64,000 nucleotides of DNA from Terriglobia bacterium (GCA_021324365.1 JAJPJE010000085.1:62001-126000); one strand, 5' to 3'. Shown: positions 10,119 to 19,703, counted from the stretch's first letter. The notes: generated by a model not told the origin, from the letters alone. Translations and numbers: made by a program.

Positions 10119-10454
10119 TTACTGCGCTTTCAACTGAAAGATGCGTTCCATTGGCATCCACTTGTGCCCGCTGGCGTTGTCGGGGACTTGCTGGAAGGTT
10201 TCCATCAAGCGCTCCCATTCCTGAAGACGAGGAGTCGCATCTGCTCTCGCCTTTTGTTCGAACGTAAAGCGATCGTTGACTTCCATGATCATGAACATGC
10301 GCGTGCCAACCAAATAGATTTCCATGTCCTCGACGCCGCACTCCCGGTAGCTTGACGCGACCTCGGGCCATATTTTTTCGTGGTGCTTCTTATAATCGGA
10401 GATCAGTTGTGGGTCTTCTTTCAGGTCAAGGGTGTAGCAATATCTGCGAGTCAT
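10119..10454 (-). CDS. L-rhamnose/L-fucose mutarotase (RhaM/DUF718 family)
   Basis: A 111-residue protein of the dimeric ferredoxin-like mutarotase family, the usual length. Family marks include RYCYTLDLKEDP at the N-terminus with its H24-containing helix (YKKHHEKIWPEV), and the C-terminal PMERIFQL. Family members interconvert alpha and beta anomers of 6-deoxy sugars. As last gene of a fucose operon, overlapping fucP by 4 bases (ATGA), it probably supplies the beta-L-fucose anomer for the dehydrogenase. It belongs to the RhaM fold, not to the unrelated FucU fold. Specificity is inferred from context. Confidence 0.85.
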   Translation of the reverse strand: MTRRYCYTLDLKEDPQLISDYKKHHEKIWPEVASSYRECGVEDMEIYLVGTRMFMIMEVNDRFTFEQKARADATPRLQEWERLMETFQQVPDNASGHKWMPMERIFQLKAQ

Positions 10455-11773
10455 TGTCCAATGTCGAGCGCGGCAATTCCGCGCGGATGTGATGCGAAGA
10501 ACGCGTAATACGCGATAAACAGATAAGCAAAAAGAGGCACGATATAGGCAATTGCGAGGCTGTGAGTGCGCTGTGAAATCAATCCCATGATCGGAGTAAG
10601 TACCGCACCGCCAACGATTGCCATGACCAGCAGCGAACCCGCAATCTTAGTATGATGGCCCAGACCTTTCAATCCGAGCGCGAAGATCGTCGGAAACATG
10701 AGTGACATGAAGAAGCTAGTCAGGAAGATGGCCCAAAGACCCGTTGGTCCCGGGAAGATCACGCCAACAATTACCAATAGGACATTGATTACGCTGTAGA
10801 GGCCCATCAATGTGTTCGGCGCCACAAATTTCATCAGGCTGGCGGAAACGAATCGTCCTACGCCAAACGCCGCCAAGGTGCCAGTCAAGAATAAGCCCGC
10901 AGCTTTTTCGGGTCGACGCGTGTATTCCTGGACGTATTGAATGAAGTAACTCCAGGTCCCTACTTGCGCGCCGACGTAGAGAAACTGTGCAATCACAGCG
11001 AGCACAAAATGCCGGTGGCGAAGTAGTTCGCCGCCGCGGACAGGCTGGGTCGCGCCTGCTTCATGCTCTCCTTGAACAGTCGGGAATCTCGTTAACGCAA
11101 TGAAAATCGCCCACAGAAAGGCAATCGTCCCGAGCACCACATAAGGGCGAACCACCCTCAAGATTTCGTGCTGCAAGTAGGGAGCGTATGTCCCGGCGGC
11201 CCGCATGCTTGCGATCTGCGGCGGAGTCAGTTCGATTCCGGAAAAGATGAAAACGGTGCCGACGAGAACTCCGGTAATGGTTCCCAGTGGGTTAAAGGCC
11301 TGCGAGAAGTTGAGGCGACGCTCTGAAGTCTCGGGATCGCCACACTGTGCAACGAAGGGGTTGGACGCCGTTTCCAGAAAAGATAGTCCGCTCGCGATCA
11401 CGAACAGGGCGAGCAGAAAGAAAACGTAGCGTCCAACCAGTGCCGCTGGCCAGAACAGAAATGCGCCGGTTCCAAACAACACTAACCCAATAATAAAACC
11501 GGCCTTGTAGCCAAGCCGGCGCATGATCAATCCAGCGGGGATCGCAAGAACGAAATATCCGAGGTAGAAGGCAAATTGGACGAGTCCGGCCTGAAAGCGA
11601 TTAATCTCGAACGACTTCATGAATTGCCGAATCAAGATGTCGTTTAGATTGTTTGGAACGCCCCATAGAAAGAAGAGGGCGGTTACCAGAAAGAACGGAA
11701 GAAAATTGCCCGCAGGGAAAAGCGAGTGCTTCTGAGGTTTGCCGACTGTGACAGATGTCTCTGGAGTTGCCAT
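10451..11773 (-). CDS. fucP: L-fucose:H+ symporter, MFS (FucP-like)
   Basis: A 440-residue polytopic protein with twelve hydrophobic segments and the FucP start pattern (LPFFLVTALFFLWGVPNNLNDILI), where the conserved acidic residue sits in helix 1 as expected for proton-coupled fucose transport. The conserved helix-loop FLETASNPFVAQ is also present. It should import L-fucose across the inner membrane. The SDR gene lies 6 bases upstream and the mutarotase overlaps downstream, so it is inside one operon. Glucose/galactose transporters of the same subfamily are an alternative, but the operon favours fucose. Confidence 0.88.
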   Translation of the reverse strand: MATPETSVTVGKPQKHSLFPAGNFLPFFLVTALFFLWGVPNNLNDILIRQFMKSFEINRFQAGLVQFAFYLGYFVLAIPAGLIMRRLGYKAGFIIGLVLFGTGAFLFWPAALVGRYVFFLLALFVIASGLSFLETASNPFVAQCGDPETSERRLNFSQAFNPLGTITGVLVGTVFIFSGIELTPPQIASMRAAGTYAPYLQHEILRVVRPYVVLGTIAFLWAIFIALTRFPTVQGEHEAGATQPVRGGELLRHRHFVLAVIAQFLYVGAQVGTWSYFIQYVQEYTRRPEKAAGLFLTGTLAAFGVGRFVSASLMKFVAPNTLMGLYSVINVLLVIVGVIFPGPTGLWAIFLTSFFMSLMFPTIFALGLKGLGHHTKIAGSLLVMAIVGGAVLTPIMGLISQRTHSLAIAYIVPLFAYLFIAYYAFFASHPRGIAALDIGQ

Positions 11774-11779
11774 GATCCT

Positions 11780-12550
11780 CTAGGTTAGAGCCCGGTCCAA
11801 GTGCACGTACCCGCCATCCACGTATATGTGTTGTCCGGTGACGTGAGAAGCGCGGGAAGAAAGTAAGAAAGTTACCATAGCGGCAATTTCGTCGGGCGTG
11901 GTCATCCGCTTCTGCAGCGGAATTTTGTGGAGAATGGATTCGAGTTTTTGCTGCGGATTATCAAACGTGTCGAGCCATTGCCGGTACAAGGGTGTCATCA
12001 CCTCGGCGGGCACGACTGCGTTCACGCGTATGCCGTATGGCAATAATTCCGCCGCCCATTCGCGTGTCAGCGCGAGGATCGCTCCCTTTGACGATGCGTA
12101 ACCCGAGGTGCCGGACTGACCGGTGACCGCCGTTTTTGAGCCAATATTGACGATGCACCCTTTCGACTGCTTTAAATGAGGAAGGCAATAGTGAGCCATG
12201 TTGTAGTAGTGAAGCAGGTTTCGCTCGAGTGATTGCACATACTGTTCCGGGCTACCATGTTCCAAGCCGACCTTGTCGTTTACGCCTGCATTGTTCACTA
12301 GCACATCAATGCGGCCGTAGTGCGCGATTGCCTGTTTGACTACGGATTCGCAATTAGCAGCCTTTGAAAGCTCCGTCACGATCACATATACATTGGCTAA
12401 CTCTTTCTGCAGAGCAGCCGCAGCCTCTGCATCGCGATCTACGATGACGGGAACTGCCTGTTCACTGGCGACCGATCGCGCAAGAGCCGCGCCAATTCCT
12501 TTGGCTCCTCCGGTGATAAGGACAACCTTGTCTTTCAGTTGAAGGTCCAC
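11780..12550 (-). CDS. SDR oxidoreductase, probable L-fucose dehydrogenase
   Basis: A 256-residue classical short-chain dehydrogenase: TGGAKGIG cofactor motif at residues 14-21, NNAG at 87-90, catalytic Ser with the YASSK motif (Tyr and Lys four apart), and a C-terminal VDGGYVHLDRA tail that I recognise from SDRs in fucose clusters. It most likely oxidises L-fucose to the lactone with NAD(P)+. The alternative in the same pathway is 2-keto-3-deoxy-L-fuconate 4-dehydrogenase, also an SDR; only one SDR is encoded here. The gene is 2 bases from the dehydratase gene and 6 from fucP. Confidence 0.82.
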   Translation of the reverse strand: MDLQLKDKVVLITGGAKGIGAALARSVASEQAVPVIVDRDAEAAAALQKELANVYVIVTELSKAANCESVVKQAIAHYGRIDVLVNNAGVNDKVGLEHGSPEQYVQSLERNLLHYYNMAHYCLPHLKQSKGCIVNIGSKTAVTGQSGTSGYASSKGAILALTREWAAELLPYGIRVNAVVPAEVMTPLYRQWLDTFDNPQQKLESILHKIPLQKRMTTPDEIAAMVTFLLSSRASHVTGQHIYVDGGYVHLDRALT

Positions 12551-12552
12551 GG

Positions 12553-14199
12553 TTAGAGAGACACCCCTCGTTTCCAGGGAATGAAATCCTCCTGGTTCTT
12601 CTGTTCCGCCTTGGTTCGTACCTCTCCGCTGGCCACTTGAACTACGAAATCCAGAATACGTTCGCCCATCTGCTTGATGTCCGATTCTCCGGTAACGATT
12701 GGGCCAGTGTCGAGGTCGATGATGTCAGGCATGCGTGTCGCGAGTGGAGTGTTGGTAGAAAGCTTAATGACAGGCGTGATCGGATTACCGGTCGGAGTTC
12801 CAAGTCCGGTGGTGAACAGAATAATGTTCGCGCCAGCGCCAACCTGTGCGGTGACAGACTCGACATCGCTACCGGGAGTGCACTGCAAGTTCAGGCCCGG
12901 AGTCGTAGCATATTCAGGATAATCGAGAGCCGCGGTGACCGGAGATGTCCCACCTTTCTTGGCTGCACCGGCAGATTTCATCGCATCGGTAAGCAGCCCA
13001 TCGCGCCTGTTCCCGGGTGAAGGATTCATGGCGAATGTGGCTCGCACTGCGCGAGCACGGTTGGCGTAGTCCTGCATGAGCTGCATGAAGCGCTGCGCGA
13101 CGGCATCTGTCGTACAACGATTGATGAGAGCCTGTTCGACACCGCATAGCTCGGGAAATTCGGAGAGGATGGTTCGCGCTCCAAGTGCGACGAGCACATC
13201 AGATGTGTAACCAATCGCAGGGTTCGCCGAGAGCCCAGAAAATCCGTCGGATCCACCACATTGCAAGCCCACGCATATCTGTGATAGAGGTGCAGGGGAT
13301 CTAGTGGCGTGATTCGCTTCCACCAGCCCTTCAAAGGTGCGCCGGATGGCTTCGGAAAGCATTGCTAATTCCGACCCGCTTTTTTGCTGCTCAAAAACGA
13401 AGAGCGGCTTGTCGAATTTCGGATTGAGTCGCTGAAGTTGTTCTCGCAGGATGTCGACCTGAGCGTGCTGACATCCCAGGCTGAGCACCGTTGCTCCGGC
13501 CACATTGGGATGATGGATATAACCTGCGATCAATCCGCACAGATTCTGGGCGTCTTCATGCGTACCACCGCATCCGCCCTCGTGTAAGAGGAAGCGAATG
13601 CCATCAACATTCTCGAAAACTTTAGGAGGCCGCGGCGGCGCGGTTTTGTTCTGAACCGTATCTGGAAATGTTTCAACATCGCTACCGTTCCGATACGCGT
13701 TCACCATCGCCGCGACCTGTTGACGATAGGCAGACGGAGCGGTAAAACCCAGTTCTTCCTCAAATGCCTGTTTCAGATTCAGGATGTTTCGGTTTTCGCA
13801 AAAAACTAAAGGAATCACAATCCAATAGTTGCGCGTTCCCACTTGCCCATCTGAACGACGGTATCCAAAAAATTGCCGGTGTTGCCACCGCGAAACATCG
13901 GGCGCCTTCCAGCGAAAGTCTCCTGTCCTGTCGGCGAACGGCGCAGATTCGTGTCGGAGGTTGTTGAGGGTGAGAAGTTCGCCCCGTCGCACAGGCTGCG
14001 ACGTCTTTCCGACCAGCACACCATACATGATTACGTCGGAAGCAACCGGAAGGTCAGCGGTGACAAACTTGTGTTTTGCCGGAACATTGGAGACAAGTGT
14101 ATACATGGTTCCCGCAAAATCGACTTGTTCGCCAATATTCAGATCCGTAAGTGCAATCAGCACATTGTCGCGGGGATCGAGTTGAAGAACCTTTTGCAT
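12553..14199 (-). CDS. UxaA-family altronate dehydratase homologue, probable L-fuconate dehydratase
   Basis: A 548-residue protein with an N-terminal SAF domain (about residues 1-90, LQLDPRDNVLIALTDL) and the large C-terminal UxaA domain. GTRNYW, GGCGGTHEDA, LGLQCGGSDGFSG-like and ANIILFTTGLGTPTGNPI segments are typical of the altronate/galactarate dehydratase superfamily, with conserved cysteines that may hold iron. It is longer than E. coli UxaA. In this operon it occupies the position of L-fuconate dehydratase, normally an enolase-superfamily enzyme, so a non-homologous replacement is inferred. The family is certain; the substrate is contextual. Confidence 0.85.
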   Translation of the reverse strand: MQKVLQLDPRDNVLIALTDLNIGEQVDFAGTMYTLVSNVPAKHKFVTADLPVASDVIMYGVLVGKTSQPVRRGELLTLNNLRHESAPFADRTGDFRWKAPDVSRWQHRQFFGYRRSDGQVGTRNYWIVIPLVFCENRNILNLKQAFEEELGFTAPSAYRQQVAAMVNAYRNGSDVETFPDTVQNKTAPPRPPKVFENVDGIRFLLHEGGCGGTHEDAQNLCGLIAGYIHHPNVAGATVLSLGCQHAQVDILREQLQRLNPKFDKPLFVFEQQKSGSELAMLSEAIRRTFEGLVEANHATRSPAPLSQICVGLQCGGSDGFSGLSANPAIGYTSDVLVALGARTILSEFPELCGVEQALINRCTTDAVAQRFMQLMQDYANRARAVRATFAMNPSPGNRRDGLLTDAMKSAGAAKKGGTSPVTAALDYPEYATTPGLNLQCTPGSDVESVTAQVGAGANIILFTTGLGTPTGNPITPVIKLSTNTPLATRMPDIIDLDTGPIVTGESDIKQMGERILDFVVQVASGEVRTKAEQKNQEDFIPWKRGVSL

Positions 14200-14207
14200 C
14201 TTATATC

Positions 14208-15068
14208 TCAGCCTGTCTGCGCCTGGCGCGACTGCCGGTTTCCCAAGTTCCAGAACCGTTCGGCATTGTCCCCGAGCACAGCATCGCGAACTAACTCAGG
14301 ATAATCTTTCAGATACTCGGTCAACAGATCCATGACAGCCGAATAGGATCCGGCTACCGTACAGACTGGCCAGTCCGAACCGATCAACAGCCTGTCGGGA
14401 CCGAAGCACTCCATTGCTACATCTATATATGGACGAAAGTGCTGTGGCTCCCAGTTGTTCCAGTCCGCCTCTGTGACCAGTCCAGACAATTTACAGTAAA
14501 CATTCGAAAATTGCGCCAGGCGGCGTAAATCACCTGCCCAGGGTTGCAAGGCGCCAGACTTGATAGGCGGCTTGGCCAGATGGTCGAGCACGAAGCGTTG
14601 CTTCGGAAAATGTCGCACAAACTCCGCTGCGACTTGCAGATGGCGCGAATAAATAAGGATATCGTAGGTCAGTCCGAACTCTTCCAGCGCGGCGATGCCC
14701 TGCAGAAAAGCCGGGCGTAGCAGAAATCGATCGTCCGGTTCACTTTGCACAACGTGCCGAACGCCAACCAGTTTTGGACTGCCAGCAAGTTCGGCGAGGG
14801 AAGAACGAAGATCCGGCGATTGAAGATCCACCCATCCGACAACACCCAGGATGAACGGATTTGCGGCAGCGAGTTGTAACAGCCACTTTGTCTCTGCTAG
14901 CGACTGTCGCGCCTGGACAGCTATTGTGCCGTCGATTCCCGCACCAGAAAGTTCAGGCGCAAGATGTTCCGGCAGGAAGTCGCGCCGGAGCGCCGGCATG
15001 GTGTCGTCGATCCAGTCGTACTCGTCCGGCTTGTACTTCCAAAAGTGCTGATGAGCGTCGATGCGCAT
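14208..15068 (-). CDS. amidohydrolase-2 family lactonase, probable L-fuconolactonase
   Basis: A 286-residue TIM-barrel hydrolase of the COG3618 group. The metal-binding N-terminal motif DAHQHFW (residues 4-10), VLDHLAKPP (strand with catalytic His, about residue 175) and IGSDWPVC near residue 240 are all present. These enzymes open 6-deoxy-sugar lactones such as L-fucono-1,4/1,5-lactone in the cytoplasm. It is the first of the tightly spaced fucose genes, 9 bases before the dehydratase and 20 bases after the alpha/beta-hydrolase. Confidence 0.85.
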   Translation of the reverse strand: MRIDAHQHFWKYKPDEYDWIDDTMPALRRDFLPEHLAPELSGAGIDGTIAVQARQSLAETKWLLQLAAANPFILGVVGWVDLQSPDLRSSLAELAGSPKLVGVRHVVQSEPDDRFLLRPAFLQGIAALEEFGLTYDILIYSRHLQVAAEFVRHFPKQRFVLDHLAKPPIKSGALQPWAGDLRRLAQFSNVYCKLSGLVTEADWNNWEPQHFRPYIDVAMECFGPDRLLIGSDWPVCTVAGSYSAVMDLLTEYLKDYPELVRDAVLGDNAERFWNLGNRQSRQAQTG

Positions 15069-15087
15069 GGCGTGAAGTTCCGCGTAA

Positions 15088-17109
15088 CTACTGTTCTCCG
15101 TTCGCGAGCAACCATTCTTGCTCGCCTCGCTGCAGCAGGGCGGGAAGATCCTCCGGCAACAGCCAGCGTTGTTTCACGAGATCTTCTGCCGCAGCTTTGT
15201 AACGCGCCAGATAGTCTTCGCGGCTTGTATATCGTTCCGCGACGGACTTGCGCGGATCGTGCATTTTCTCGCGTTCGGCTGCTGTTTTAGGAAACGGAAT
15301 GAACGACGCTTCGAACGACACACGTTGGTCCGGCGCTCCGATCGAAGGATCGCGCAGATTCCACGCAGCATACGTCGCCAGCGGGACGGTTAGCTCAGGC
15401 AAGCGAACGCCGTCGGTTTCATTTCCGTCAGCATTCACTTGTGGCACCAGCACCGGGAATGCTAGTCCGACTTTGGGAGGCTGAATACTCAAGATGCCCC
15501 TCGTCCAGTCTGGGCCGAAGTCCAGACGATAAGCTGCGTTTGCTTCGTGCGGGTTGTGAATGCCGGGGATGTCAGGAAACCGGTAATCGCGAAAAGGCAC
15601 CAGAGTGCCATCCGAAATCCTCGGATAGCTGCTCGGAGGCGGCAGTGTGTTGTCGCGAACCCAGGCATCCATGTTGGAAATCATCGCACGCCAGAAATAC
15701 TTGATTGGCAAGGGCGATTGCGGCTGCTGCCCGAACAAGTCGCCTTTTCCCTTCTGAGGCGGGAAAGGCCCTGAGAAATGCTGCAGCCCGGTGAAGTGAT
15801 AGATGCGAACATTGCTCCCGACCGTCGCATCCTGTTTTCCGTCCGCGCTTACGTGAATCAGTGCGCAAACGCGTCCCCAGTACTCGTATGATGTGTTCGA
15901 GAAGAAGATTTTCGGCACAACCTTGTCTTCCTTTGCGCGGTCGAGCAACCCGGCATTGCGGCCGGTTATCGGGTCACGCTCGGGTTCATCGGTGAAAGGG
16001 AAGATGTCGGTGGGAAAGAAAATCGATGACATTGGCTGCGCATCGCGGGAAGGCTGCGCGAACCGGTAATTGAAACTGCCTCGTCCGGCGCCCGCGACAT
16101 GGGCAAGAATACCATCCAGCGCGGGGCCGCCTTCTTCATCCGCGTTGAACCCCTCGTATAAGAAGTCGCGGAGAAAGCGCCCGTTCTGCGAAATGCCTTC
16201 TCCATAAACGCGCTTCGCGGGCGTAATGGAATCGATCGTGTGCTTCGCGTACGCGGCGAAATCCCGAACTGCTGCAAAGCCAAGGCCGGCAATTACCGGA
16301 TCGGCGACGGTATAAACATATTCATAAATCCTGCCCGGCTGAAAGCCCCCATTCAGATGGATCGCGTGACTGCTTGGTTGGAGCTTGCCATTGACGGTTT
16401 CTGCGAATTGCCATTGGCTCCGCGAAATTACAGTGCGGTCAGCTTCACGCGAATCTCGGACCGTCAGAACGTTTTGTGGGTCGTCGGGATTGGCAACTGG
16501 ATATTCGCTGCCGCCGATATTCCCTAGAATGAGGTGACCGAGCGGAATCTCGGACGTCGTTTTCCACGGCGTGAAGTCGCCCCGTAGAAGACCAGTGATC
16601 GTCTGGCCCTTTTCTTTCGCAATCGGAGCGAAGAGCTTTAGTACATCCGTCCCAACTGCATCCCATTGCCAGCCGAGACTAACAATTGTGAAGCCCTTGC
16701 GCAGCAACCAGCCGTCTCCGGCAGTGTTCCGGACGTCCCAGTCACCTCCGTCTACCAGGGCAACGATACGCGAACGTCCACGATTCGGGACTTCCAGTAG
16801 CAACGAGCCATTGCTCTTGTGTGCGTCCTTGGGCCGGACGGCTATGAAATCCGACGAGAATTCAACTTCTCCGTTCTTCAAATTCACTGCATTGCCAAGG
16901 TCAACGATATTCGCATTATGTGGATTCGCTAATGCGACAGAGAAATAGACTCGCCCGGTAATCCGCTCGTACACGCCGGAATTACCAAATGATTCACTGC
17001 TGAGAACATCGCTGCGCGATGTGATGTCGACACGAGTAACACGGGCGCTGAGCGGGAGAACAAAGTCGACGATGACGAAAGTCAGGACCAGTGCCGTGCG
17101 CAGGAGCAT
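15088..17109 (-). CDS. secreted alpha/beta-hydrolase domain protein
   Basis: A 673-residue exported protein (hydrophobic residues 2-20, then LSARVTRVDI). It matches the large, poorly characterised alpha/beta-hydrolase group (Abhydrolase_10-like) known from Acidobacteria and Proteobacteria. GEGISQNGRFLRDFLYEGFN (about residues 300-320) carries the GxSxxG nucleophile elbow with Ser. The enzyme should be an esterase or related hydrolase in the periplasm; its substrate is unknown. It lies only 20 bases upstream of the fuconolactonase gene on the same strand, so co-transcription with the fucose operon, perhaps acting on an esterified substrate, is possible. Confidence 0.75.
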   Translation of the reverse strand: MLLRTALVLTFVIVDFVLPLSARVTRVDITSRSDVLSSESFGNSGVYERITGRVYFSVALANPHNANIVDLGNAVNLKNGEVEFSSDFIAVRPKDAHKSNGSLLLEVPNRGRSRIVALVDGGDWDVRNTAGDGWLLRKGFTIVSLGWQWDAVGTDVLKLFAPIAKEKGQTITGLLRGDFTPWKTTSEIPLGHLILGNIGGSEYPVANPDDPQNVLTVRDSREADRTVISRSQWQFAETVNGKLQPSSHAIHLNGGFQPGRIYEYVYTVADPVIAGLGFAAVRDFAAYAKHTIDSITPAKRVYGEGISQNGRFLRDFLYEGFNADEEGGPALDGILAHVAGAGRGSFNYRFAQPSRDAQPMSSIFFPTDIFPFTDEPERDPITGRNAGLLDRAKEDKVVPKIFFSNTSYEYWGRVCALIHVSADGKQDATVGSNVRIYHFTGLQHFSGPFPPQKGKGDLFGQQPQSPLPIKYFWRAMISNMDAWVRDNTLPPPSSYPRISDGTLVPFRDYRFPDIPGIHNPHEANAAYRLDFGPDWTRGILSIQPPKVGLAFPVLVPQVNADGNETDGVRLPELTVPLATYAAWNLRDPSIGAPDQRVSFEASFIPFPKTAAEREKMHDPRKSVAERYTSREDYLARYKAAAEDLVKQRWLLPEDLPALLQRGEQEWLLANGEQ

Positions 17110-17201
17110 GCGCGGAAGAATAACACGCGAGCCATGCGCAAGTGGTAATCGAACGAAATCCTTCTACTCACCGCAACGATCACTTATTGTGGGCGATACA
17201 G

Positions 17202-18455
17202 CTACTCGTAGCGCAACGCCTCAATGGGGTCGAGGCGCGAGGCGCGCACTGCGGGGATCATGCCGCTGACTAATCCGACGAACGTCAGAATACTTGTTGC
17301 AACCAGCACGGTTACGGGAGAAATGATCAGCCGGATATCCCCCATTTCGCCGTGCTGCGCGAGTGCGCTATAAAACGTGAGGTCTCCCACAGAGAAGGAG
17401 ATGATGTAGGCGAGCACAATTCCCGCCAAGCCTCCAACGAAGGTGATCGCCAGCGCTTCGGATAGGAACTGGAGCAGGATGTCGAAGCGACGAGCGCCCA
17501 GAGCTTTCTCCACGCCGATCTCGCGAGTACGTTGGGTCACACTTACCAGCATGATGTTCATCAATCCAATGCCGCCGATTCCAAGAGTCAGCGCGCCGAT
17601 AAAGGCAAGCAGTACCTGCAGCGCCATGGTGATAATGCGGAACTGGGAGAGCTGTTCCATCAGGCTGAAGACGAAGAGGGCCCGCTTGTCGTCGGGGCGA
17701 AAATTGTGTTGCAGGCCCAACGTGTTGCGAACCGCCCGCTCCACTGACCCATAATCGTCGCCGAAAAAGTCGAGCCAGATCATGTCGATGTAATGCGTAT
17801 CGCGAAAATCGCTCAGGGTCGAGAAGGGAATGTAGACGACGCGATTGATGCTATTTTCGGTTCCCTCCTGCGGGCGAGGCTTGAGCACCCCGATCACTTC
17901 ATAGGGAATGCCGTTGATGCGAATTTTCTCGCCAAGCGCGAAGCGGCCTGAAAACAGCTTGTCCTTGGATTCGGAACCTAGGACGCACACGCGTGCCCGC
18001 AACTGCAGGTCTTCCGGACTATAGAAACGCCCTGCCGCGATCTGCAGATTCTGGACTTCCTGGAGATTGGAATTTCCACCGTGAACCTGCCACGTGTAAG
18101 AACGGCCCTCGTAACTGATCGGAGCATCATAAAACGATTCGGGAGTGATTCGCGTTACGCTCGGAACATTCGCAAGCACGCGATCGATATCGTCGCTCGT
18201 CAGGCGAATGCTGGTGCCCGCCTTGTTGCCGCCCGCCTGCATCGACGTGCGCCCCCCGGCAATGCCCATTGCCTGCATACTGGCGTATGCCTTGAATATG
18301 CTGATGATCGCGGTCGAGAATCCGGTGCCGTACGCCAATAACAGCACGACGGTAGCGATTCCCCATGCCATGCCAAGCATCGTGATCGCAGTGCGCTGGC
18401 GGTTATGCCTGAGGGCTCCGTAGGCTTCCTTGAACACATCTCTCGTCTGGATCAT
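17202..18455 (-). CDS. MacB/FtsX-type ABC transporter permease
   Basis: A 417-residue protein with one N-terminal transmembrane helix (about 25-45), a large periplasmic MacB_PCD domain, and three C-terminal helices (FtsX domain). The segment GIGLMNIMLVSVTQRTREIG followed by VEKALGAR is the typical cytoplasmic coupling region. It has no ATPase domain, whereas E. coli MacB does. It follows the second permease by 3 bases and probably forms a heterodimer with it. Such pairs act in mechanotransmission or efflux of peptides and lipophilic compounds. The ATP-binding subunit is not in the window. Confidence 0.88.
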   Translation of the reverse strand: MIQTRDVFKEAYGALRHNRQRTAITMLGMAWGIATVVLLLAYGTGFSTAIISIFKAYASMQAMGIAGGRTSMQAGGNKAGTSIRLTSDDIDRVLANVPSVTRITPESFYDAPISYEGRSYTWQVHGGNSNLQEVQNLQIAAGRFYSPEDLQLRARVCVLGSESKDKLFSGRFALGEKIRINGIPYEVIGVLKPRPQEGTENSINRVVYIPFSTLSDFRDTHYIDMIWLDFFGDDYGSVERAVRNTLGLQHNFRPDDKRALFVFSLMEQLSQFRIITMALQVLLAFIGALTLGIGGIGLMNIMLVSVTQRTREIGVEKALGARRFDILLQFLSEALAITFVGGLAGIVLAYIISFSVGDLTFYSALAQHGEMGDIRLIISPVTVLVATSILTFVGLVSGMIPAVRASRLDPIEALRYE

Positions 18456-18458
18456 TCG

Positions 18459-19703
18459 TTACTCCTGACGAAGTGCTTCCACCGGCGTGAGTAAAGCGGC
18501 ACGGCGTGCGGGGTAGAGTCCGGCGATGATGCCGGCGGTTGCGAGGCTGGTGATTGCGAGCACAGCCGTCGCGGGATAGATATGAGGCAGCTCAAAGCCA
18601 TCGATTGGCGGCACAAGGCCGAAAAGTTTGGTAGCTGCCCACGCTGCAACCACACCGATAGCGCCGCTGATCACCGTGAGCATCAGTCCTTCCAGGAAGA
18701 ACTGAAACAAGATGCTGCGGCGTGTCGCGCCCAAGGCCTTGCGCAATCCAATCTCGCGAGTTCGCTCGGTTACCGAAACCAGCATGATGTTGACAACTCC
18801 CATGGCTCCCAAAGCCAGGGTTACTAGACCAACTGCTCCAAGGAAGGTATCCATGGCGTCGGAGATCTTCCCGACCATCTCGGCACTTTCAATCGTGTCC
18901 CAGTCGTCGAAGGCGTCCGGTGTCTCAGCATCGAATCCGTGGTTTCGCGCAACGATGCTGCGGACCGCTTTTTTGGCCAACGCGTGCTGATCGCGAGCGA
19001 TGGGCTGGTAGGCTACGTACTTGATCGCGTTCTCGTTGCCCGCGCCCTGCATGGGGAAGAACGTCGCCATGGTGCTGAACGGCATCACCAGGCGCATGTT
19101 CTGGTCGTTATTATTTCCGTGGCCGATCTTCTTTATTGTTCCAATCACCGTGAAGGGAATACCGTTGATCAGCAGTCTGCTTCCTATCACTGGGCGGCCG
19201 GGGAACAATAACCGTACGAATTCGCTTCCGATTACGCAGACATTGTGACGCTGGCGCTCGTCATCCCAATTCATCCAGCGGCCCTGATCGACGGGTTGGT
19301 AGCGGATTTCGTAAAACTGCGGCTCCGAGCCGTCGACATAACCGTTGCTGCTGCCGTAATCGCTGACCAGGCGCAAGTCTCCGCGGTAGATCACCGGCGC
19401 GGCATTGCGGACAGAACCGGAACTGCGGACATCGAGATAATCCTTGTAATTCAGATAGTACTGTCGGGACGAAAGCTGGCTTCGGCCGATAGCAGGCACG
19501 CGCCCGTTGTAAATCTGCATGTAGTCTTCGCCAAAGCCGGCAAGGTTTTTCTCGGTTCCGGCGCGAAAGCCTTCGCCGAGCCCAACCAGGAGCAGAAGGG
19601 ATCCCACTCCCCAGGCAATGCCAAACATAGTGAGGAAGGAGCGCAGCTTGTGCGTCCACATGGCACGCAGGACTTGGCGGAAACTGTCCGAAAATCGCCG
19701 CAT
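18459..19703 (-). CDS. MacB/FtsX-type ABC transporter permease
   Basis: A 414-residue paralogue of the gene just downstream, with the same order: N-terminal helix (FLTMFGIAWGVGSLLLLVGL), periplasmic domain, and three C-terminal helices with MGVVNIMLVSVTERTREIG and LRKALGAT. It also lacks nucleotide-binding motifs. The gap of 3 bases to the next permease points to translational coupling; the RND pump gene ends about 200 bases upstream on the same strand, so the four genes may be one export locus. Confidence 0.88.
   Translation of the reverse strand: MRRFSDSFRQVLRAMWTHKLRSFLTMFGIAWGVGSLLLLVGLGEGFRAGTEKNLAGFGEDYMQIYNGRVPAIGRSQLSSRQYYLNYKDYLDVRSSGSVRNAAPVIYRGDLRLVSDYGSSNGYVDGSEPQFYEIRYQPVDQGRWMNWDDERQRHNVCVIGSEFVRLLFPGRPVIGSRLLINGIPFTVIGTIKKIGHGNNNDQNMRLVMPFSTMATFFPMQGAGNENAIKYVAYQPIARDQHALAKKAVRSIVARNHGFDAETPDAFDDWDTIESAEMVGKISDAMDTFLGAVGLVTLALGAMGVVNIMLVSVTERTREIGLRKALGATRRSILFQFFLEGLMLTVISGAIGVVAAWAATKLFGLVPPIDGFELPHIYPATAVLAITSLATAGIIAGLYPARRAALLTPVEALRQE

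Noticed and set aside
9864-10355. 163-codon plus-strand frame after the TonB receptor
   Set aside because: It crosses a strong terminator hairpin and then runs antisense to the mutarotase gene.
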